From NCBI RefSeq assembly GCF_051014685.1, contig NW_027478385.1:8184001-8248000 (forward strand): 64,000 nucleotides of DNA. Reading direction: 5' to 3'. Below the pieces are notes generated by a model. The model was given only the letters and a program-made list of their open reading frames with translations, was not told where the DNA came from and ran no database searches. This document shows positions 59,243 to 64,000 of the stretch, in pieces (the first letter of the stretch is position 1; every line of letters begins with the position of its first letter). A program made the position numbers and the translations under genes. The stretch is from Ptiloglossa arizonensis (lineage: Eukaryota; Arthropoda; Insecta; Hymenoptera; Colletidae).

Positions 59243-61691
59243 CATACCATTGTAATCGGGCGAGGTTCTACTTTCAAATGCAATAGGAATTTTTGGGTTA
59301 GGTCAATCCGTTCGCGAGATGTGGGAGTTTGAAGACAAGAAATGGTTGAGAAGGCAAAAAATTTTTCGCAATTCTGCTGCTCCAAACGCTTAACCAGAAT
59401 GGCCTAGGGAAAAAATACACGTACCGCTGTAATCGGGCGAGTTTCTACTTTCAGATGCAACAGGAATTTTTGGGTTAGGTCAATCCGTTCGCGAGATGTG
59501 GGAGTTTGAAGACAAGAAATGGTTGAGAAGGCAAAAAATTTTTCGCAATTCTGCTGCTGCAAACGCTTAACCAGAATGGCCTAGGGAAAAAATACACATA
59601 CCGCTGTAATCGGGCGATTTTCTACTTTCAGATGCAGTAGGAATTTCTGGGTTAGGTCAATCCGTTCGCGAGATATGGGACTTTGAAGCTAAGAAATGGT
59701 TGACAAGGCAATAAATTTTTCGCAATTTTGCTGCTCCAATCGCTTAACCAGAATGGCCTAAGGGAAAAATACTCGTACCGTTGTAATCGGGCGAGTTTCT
59801 ACTTTCAAATGCAATAGGAATTTTTGGGTTAGGTCAATCCGTTCGCGAGATATGGAAGTTTGAAGACATGTAATGGTTGAGAAGGCAAAAAATTTTTCGC
59901 AATTCTGCTGCTCCAAACGCTTAACCAGAATGGCCTAGGGAAAAAATACACGTACCGCTGTAATCGGGCGAGTTTCCACTTTCAGATGCAATAGGAATTT
60001 TTGGGGTAGGTCAATCCGTTCGCGAGATATGGGTGTTTGAATCCAAGAAATGGTTGAGAAGGCAAAAAAATTTCGCAATTCTGCTGCTCCAAACGCTTAA
60101 CCAGAATGGCCTAGGGAAAAAATACACGTACCGCTGTAATCGGGCGAGTTTCTACTTTCAGATGCAACAGGAATTTTTGGGTTAGGTCAATCCGTTCGCG
60201 AGATGTGGGAGTTTGAAGACAAGAAATGGTTGAGAAGGCAAAAAATTTTTCGCAATTCTGCTGCTGCAAACGCTTAACCAGAATGGCCTAGGGAAAAAAT
60301 ACACATACCGCTGTAATCGGGCGATTTTCTACTTTCAGATGCAGTAGGAATTTCTGGGTTAGGTCAATCCGTTCGCGAGATATGGGACTTTGAAGCTAAG
60401 AAATGGTTGACAAGGCAATAAATTTTTCCCAATTTTGCTGCACCAATCGCTTAACCAGAATGGCCTAAGGGAAAAATGCTCGTACCGTTGTAATCGGGCG
60501 AGTTTCTACTTTCAAATGCAATAGGAATTTTTGGGTTAGGTCAATCCGTTCGCGAGATATGGAAGTTTGAAGACATGTAATGGTTGAGAAGGCAAAAAAT
60601 TTTTCGCAATTCTGCTGCTCCAAACGCTTAACCAGAATGGCCTAGGGAAAAAATACACATACCATTGTAATCGGGCGAGGTTCTACTTTCAAATGCAATA
60701 GGAATTTTTGGGTTAGGTCAATCCGTTCGCGAGATGTGGGAGTTTGAAGACAAGAAATGGTTGAGAAGGCAAAAAATTTTTCGCAATTCTGCTGCTCCAA
60801 ACGCTTAACCAGAATGGCCTAGGGAAAAAATACACATACCATTGTAATCGGGCGAGGTTCTACTTTCAAATGCAATAGGAATTTTTGGGTTAGGTCAATC
60901 CGTTCGCGAGATGTGGGAGTTTGAAGACAAGAAATGGTTGAGAAGGCAAAAAATTTTTCGCAATTCTGCTGCTCCAAACGCTTAACCAGAATGGCCTAGG
61001 GAAAAAATACACGTACCGCTGTAATCGGGCGAGTTTCTACTTTCAGATGCAACAGGAATTTTTGGGTTAGGTCAATCCGTTCGCGAGATGTGGGAGTTTG
61101 AAGACAAGAAATGGTTGAGAAGGCAAAAAATTTTTCGCAATTCTGCTGCTGCAAACGCTTAACCAGAATGGCCTAGGGAAAAAATACACATACCGCTGTA
61201 ATCGGGCGATTTTCTACTTTCAGATGCAGTAGGAATTTCTGGGTTAGGTCAATCCGTTCGCGAGATATGGGACTTTGAAGCTAAGAAATGGTTGACAAGG
61301 CAATAAATTTTTCGCAATTTTGCTGCTCCAATCGCTTAACCAGAATGGCCTAAGGGAAAAATACTCGTACCGTTGTAATCGGGCGAGTTTCTACTTTCAA
61401 ATGCAATAGGAATTTTTGGGTTAGGTCAATCCGTTCGCGAGATATGGAAGTTTGAAGACATGTAATGGTTGAGAAGGCAAAAAATTTTTCGCAATTCTGC
61501 TGCTCCAAACGCTTAACCAGAATGGCCTAGGGAAAAAATACACGTACCGCTGTAATCGGGCGAGTTTCCACTTTCAGATGCAATAGGAATTTTTGGGGTA
61601 GGTCAATCCGTTCGCGAGATATGGGTGTTTGAATCCAAGAAATGGTTGAGAAGGCAAAAAAATTTCGCAATTCTGCTGCTCCAAACGCTTA
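59031..61691 (+). repeat. 2.66-kb composite block, copy 2
   Basis: Partner of 50197-52857. Subunits: pentamer 59047-59931, tetramer 59932-60638, pentamer 60639-61523, extra unit 61524-61699. After it the array turns to a GCGATTTTTTAC unit, unlike the flank of copy 1. Confidence 0.92.
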
Positions 61692-61699
61692 ACCAGAAT

Positions 61700-63996
61700 G
61701 GCCTAGGGAAAAAATACACATACCGCTGTAATCGGGCGATTTTTTACTTTCAGATGCAGTAGGAATTTTTGGGTTAGGTCAATCCGTTCGCGAGATATGG
61801 GATTTTGAAGCTAAGAAATGGTTGAGAAGACAACAAATTTTTCGCACTTCTGCTGCTCCAAACGCTTAACCAGATTGGCCTTGGGAAAAAATACACGTAC
61901 CGCTTCAATCGGGCGAGTTTCTACTTTCAGATGCAATAGGAATTTTTGGGTTAGGTCAATCCGTTCGCGAGGTATGGGAGTTTGAAGCCAAGAAATGGTT
62001 GATAAGGCAAAAAATTTTTCGCAATTCTGCGGCTCCTAACGCTTAACCAGAATGGCCTAGGGAAAAAATACACATACCGTTGTAATCGGGCGAGTTTCTA
62101 CTTTCAGATGCAATACGAATTTTTGGGTTAGGACAATCCGTTCGCGAGATATGGGAGTTTGAAGCTAAGAAATGGTTGAGAACAGAACAAATTTTTCGCA
62201 ATTCTGCTGCTCCAAACGCTTAACCAGAATGGCCTAGGGAATAAATACGCATACCGTTGTAATCGGGCGAGTTTCTAATTTCAGACGCAGCAGGAATTTT
62301 TGGGTTTGGTCAATCCGTTCGCGAGATATGGGACTTTGAAGCTAAGAAATGGTTGAGAAGGCAACAAATTTTTCGCAATTCTGCTGCTCTAAACGCTTAG
62401 CCAGAATGGGCTAGGGAAAAAATACACATACCGTTGTAATCGGGCGAGTTTCTACTTTCAGATGCAACAGGAATTTTTGGGTTAGGTCAATCCGTTCGCG
62501 AGATATGGGCGTTTGAAGCCAAGAAATGGTTGAGAACAGAACAAATTTTTCGCAATTCTGCTGCTCCAAACACTTAATCAGAATGCCCTAGGGAAGACAT
62601 ACACATACCGTTGTAATCGGGCGAGTTTCTACTTTCAAATGCAATAGGAATTTTTGGGTTAGGTCAATCCGTTCGCGAGATATGGAAGTTTGAAGACAAG
62701 AAATGGTTGAGAAGGCAAAAAATTTTTCGCAATTCTGCTGCTCCAAACGCTTAACCAGAATGGCCTAGGGAAAAAATACACGTACCGCTGTAATCGGGCG
62801 AGTTTCTACTTTCAGATGCAATAGGAATTTTTGGGGTAGGTCAATCCGTTCGCGAGATATGGGAGTTTGAAGCCAAGAAATGGTTGAGAAGGCAAAAAAA
62901 TTTCGCAATTCTGCTGCTCCAAACGCTTAACCAGAATGGCCTAGGGAAAAAATACACATACCGCTGTAATCGGGCGATTTTCTACTTTCAGATGCAATAG
63001 GAATTTTTGGGTTAGGTCAATCCGTTCGCGAGATATGGGAGTTTGAAGGTAAGAAATGGTTGAGAACAGAACAAATTTTTCGCAATTCTGCTGCTCCAAA
63101 CGCTTAACCAGCATGGCTTAGGGAAAAAATACACATACCGTTGTAATCGGTCGAGTTTCTACATTCAGATGCAATACGAATTTTTGGGTTAGGACAATCC
63201 GTTCGCGAGATATGGGAGTTTGAAGCTAAGAAATGGTTGAGAACAGAACAAATTTTTCGCAATTCTGCTGCTCCAAACGCTTAACCAGAATGGCCTAGGG
63301 AATAAATACGCATACCGTTGTGATCGGGCGAGTTTCTAATTTCAGACGCAGCAGGAATTTTTGGGTTTGGTCAATCCGTTCGCGAGATATGGGAATTTGA
63401 AGCTAAGAAATGGTTGAGAAGGCAACAAATTTGTCGCAATTCTGCTGCTCTAAACGCTTAGCCAGAATGGGCTAGGGAAGAAATACACATACCGTTGTAA
63501 TCGGGAGAGTTTCTTCTTTCAGATGCAACAGGAATTTTTGGGTTAGGTCAATCCGTTCGCGAGATATGGGACTTTGAAGCTAAGAAATGGTTGAGAAGAC
63601 AACAAATTTTTCGCACTTCTGCTGCTCCAAACGCTTAACCAGATTGGCCTTGGGAAAAAATACACGTACCGCTGTAATCGGGCGAGTTTCTACTTTCAGA
63701 TGCAATAGAAATTTTTGGGTTAGGTCAACCCGTTCGAGAGATATGGGAGTTTGAAGCCAAGAAATGGTTGAGAAGGGAAAAAAATTTCGCAATTCTGCTG
63801 CTCCAAACACTTAACCAGAATGGCCTAGGGAAAAAATACACATACCGCTGTAATCGGGCGATTTTCTACTTTCAGATGCAGTAGGAATTTTTGGGTTAGG
63901 TCAATCCGTTCGCGAGATATGGGAGTTTGAAGCCAAGAAATGGTTGAGAAGGCAAAAAAATTTCGCAATTTTGCTGCTCCAAACGCTTAACAAGAA
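61700..63996 (+). repeat. Right-end mosaic satellite
   Basis: Units as in the 44-46 and 55-57 kb mosaics: GCGATTTTTTAC, GGCCTTGGG with ACCGCTTCAATC, GATAAGGC with CTGCGGCTCC, GCAATACG (62110) with GAGAACAGAACAAATT, GGAATAAATACGC with CGCAGCAGG, GCTTAGCC, CCCTAGGGAAGACATAC with CACTTAATCAG, and a GAAGGTAAG unit near 63047. The array runs on past the window edge. Confidence 0.72.
63297..63928 (+). repeat. Distant copy of the 46329-46960 segment
   Basis: Partner at offset 16968 with private changes (TGTGATCGGG, TTGTCGCAATTC, GGGAGAGTTTC, GTCAACCCG). Its right end changes to AATTTTGCTGCTCC and AACAAGAATGG, as seen near 53720-53745. Confidence 0.78.
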
Positions 63997-64000
63997 TGGC

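Larger units (their letters stand above)
1..64000 (+). repeat. Tandem satellite array, 177-bp monomer (about 362 copies)
   Basis: The landmark GGCCTAGGG recurs every 177 bp (1, 178, 355, 532, 709, 886) or 176 bp through to 63998, always in the same orientation. Every line of the window can be placed on the same monomer, with substitutions and one-base indels; no other sequence interrupts it. My hand count of the consensus gives 74 G+C in 177 bases. Short open frames on both strands are by-products of the repeat. Known eukaryotic centromeric and heterochromatic satellites often have monomers of 150-180 bp, so a centromeric or pericentromeric origin is an inference from length, homogeneity and HOR structure. 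I do not recognise the family. Confidence 0.98.

Noticed and set aside
1..64000. CRISPR array
   Set aside because: Units are contiguous and similar over their whole 177 bp, with no unique spacers and no cas genes.
1..64000. Prokaryotic or phage origin
   Set aside because: 64 kb with no gene, and hierarchical satellite structure, is not compatible with a bacterial or phage genome.
1..64000. Identity with known centromere satellites (human alpha, Arabidopsis 178-bp, rice CentO, maize CentC)
   Set aside because: Only the approximate length agrees; I see no shared sequence from memory. A database search would settle it.

Overview
The whole 64-kb window is one uninterrupted head-to-tail tandem satellite. 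The monomer is 177 bp (a 176-bp length variant is common), about 42% G+C, and every copy runs in the same direction. Phased on the near-palindrome GGCCTAGGG, units start at 1, 178, 355, 532 and so on to 63998, roughly 362 units in all. I found no unique sequence, transposable element, rRNA/tRNA gene, CRISPR array or believable protein-coding gene. A long, gene-free array with a nucleosome-scale monomer and nested higher-order repeats (HORs) is typical of eukaryotic centromeric or pericentromeric heterochromatin in a long-read assembly. I do not recognise the monomer as a named satellite and cannot assign the host from sequence alone. It does not resemble the human alpha, Arabidopsis 178-bp, rice CentO or maize CentC consensus as I recall them.

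Consensus landmarks, numbered from the first G of GGCCTAGGG: an A-run at 10-15; a weak CENP-B-box-like motif at 22-38; a T-run at 66-71; a stronger CENP-B-box-like motif at 87-103 that matches 8 of the 9 fixed core bases in ordinary units; an A6T5 tract near 133-143 (A7T3 in the 176-bp variant); and a CTGCTGCTCC block near 151-160. Two units, at 1326-1342 and 11766-11782, match the minimal CENP-B core NTTCGNNNNANNCGGGN at every fixed position.

Layout. 1-13.45 kb: almost pure 177-bp units, a 531-bp trimer duplication, a 1769-bp ten-unit tandem duplication and 4-5-unit HORs. 13.45-22.1 kb: the A7T3 variant appears and an eight-unit 1413-bp HOR contains a four-unit core found five times. 22.1-29.5 kb: an 883-bp five-unit cassette is present three times with different fillers. 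29.5-39.4 kb: a mosaic of a few recurring monomer types. 39.4-48.8 kb: a 352-bp dimer in three tandem copies, another 1413-bp HOR and a 354-bp dimer. 48.8-52.87 kb: 885-bp pentamers and a 707-bp tetramer. 52.87-58.2 kb: mosaic with an eight-unit spacing of 1412 bp. 58.2-61.7 kb: a second copy of the pentamer/tetramer block, 8834 bp downstream of the first. 61.7-64 kb: mosaic similar to 46 kb.

The array therefore looks like a product of repeated unequal exchange or conversion at several registers (1, 2, 3, 4, 5, 8, 9 and 10 units). No genes act together here; any function is likely structural, for example centromere or heterochromatin. All repeat boundaries were read by eye and are approximate by tens of bases unless they fall on a stated unit start.
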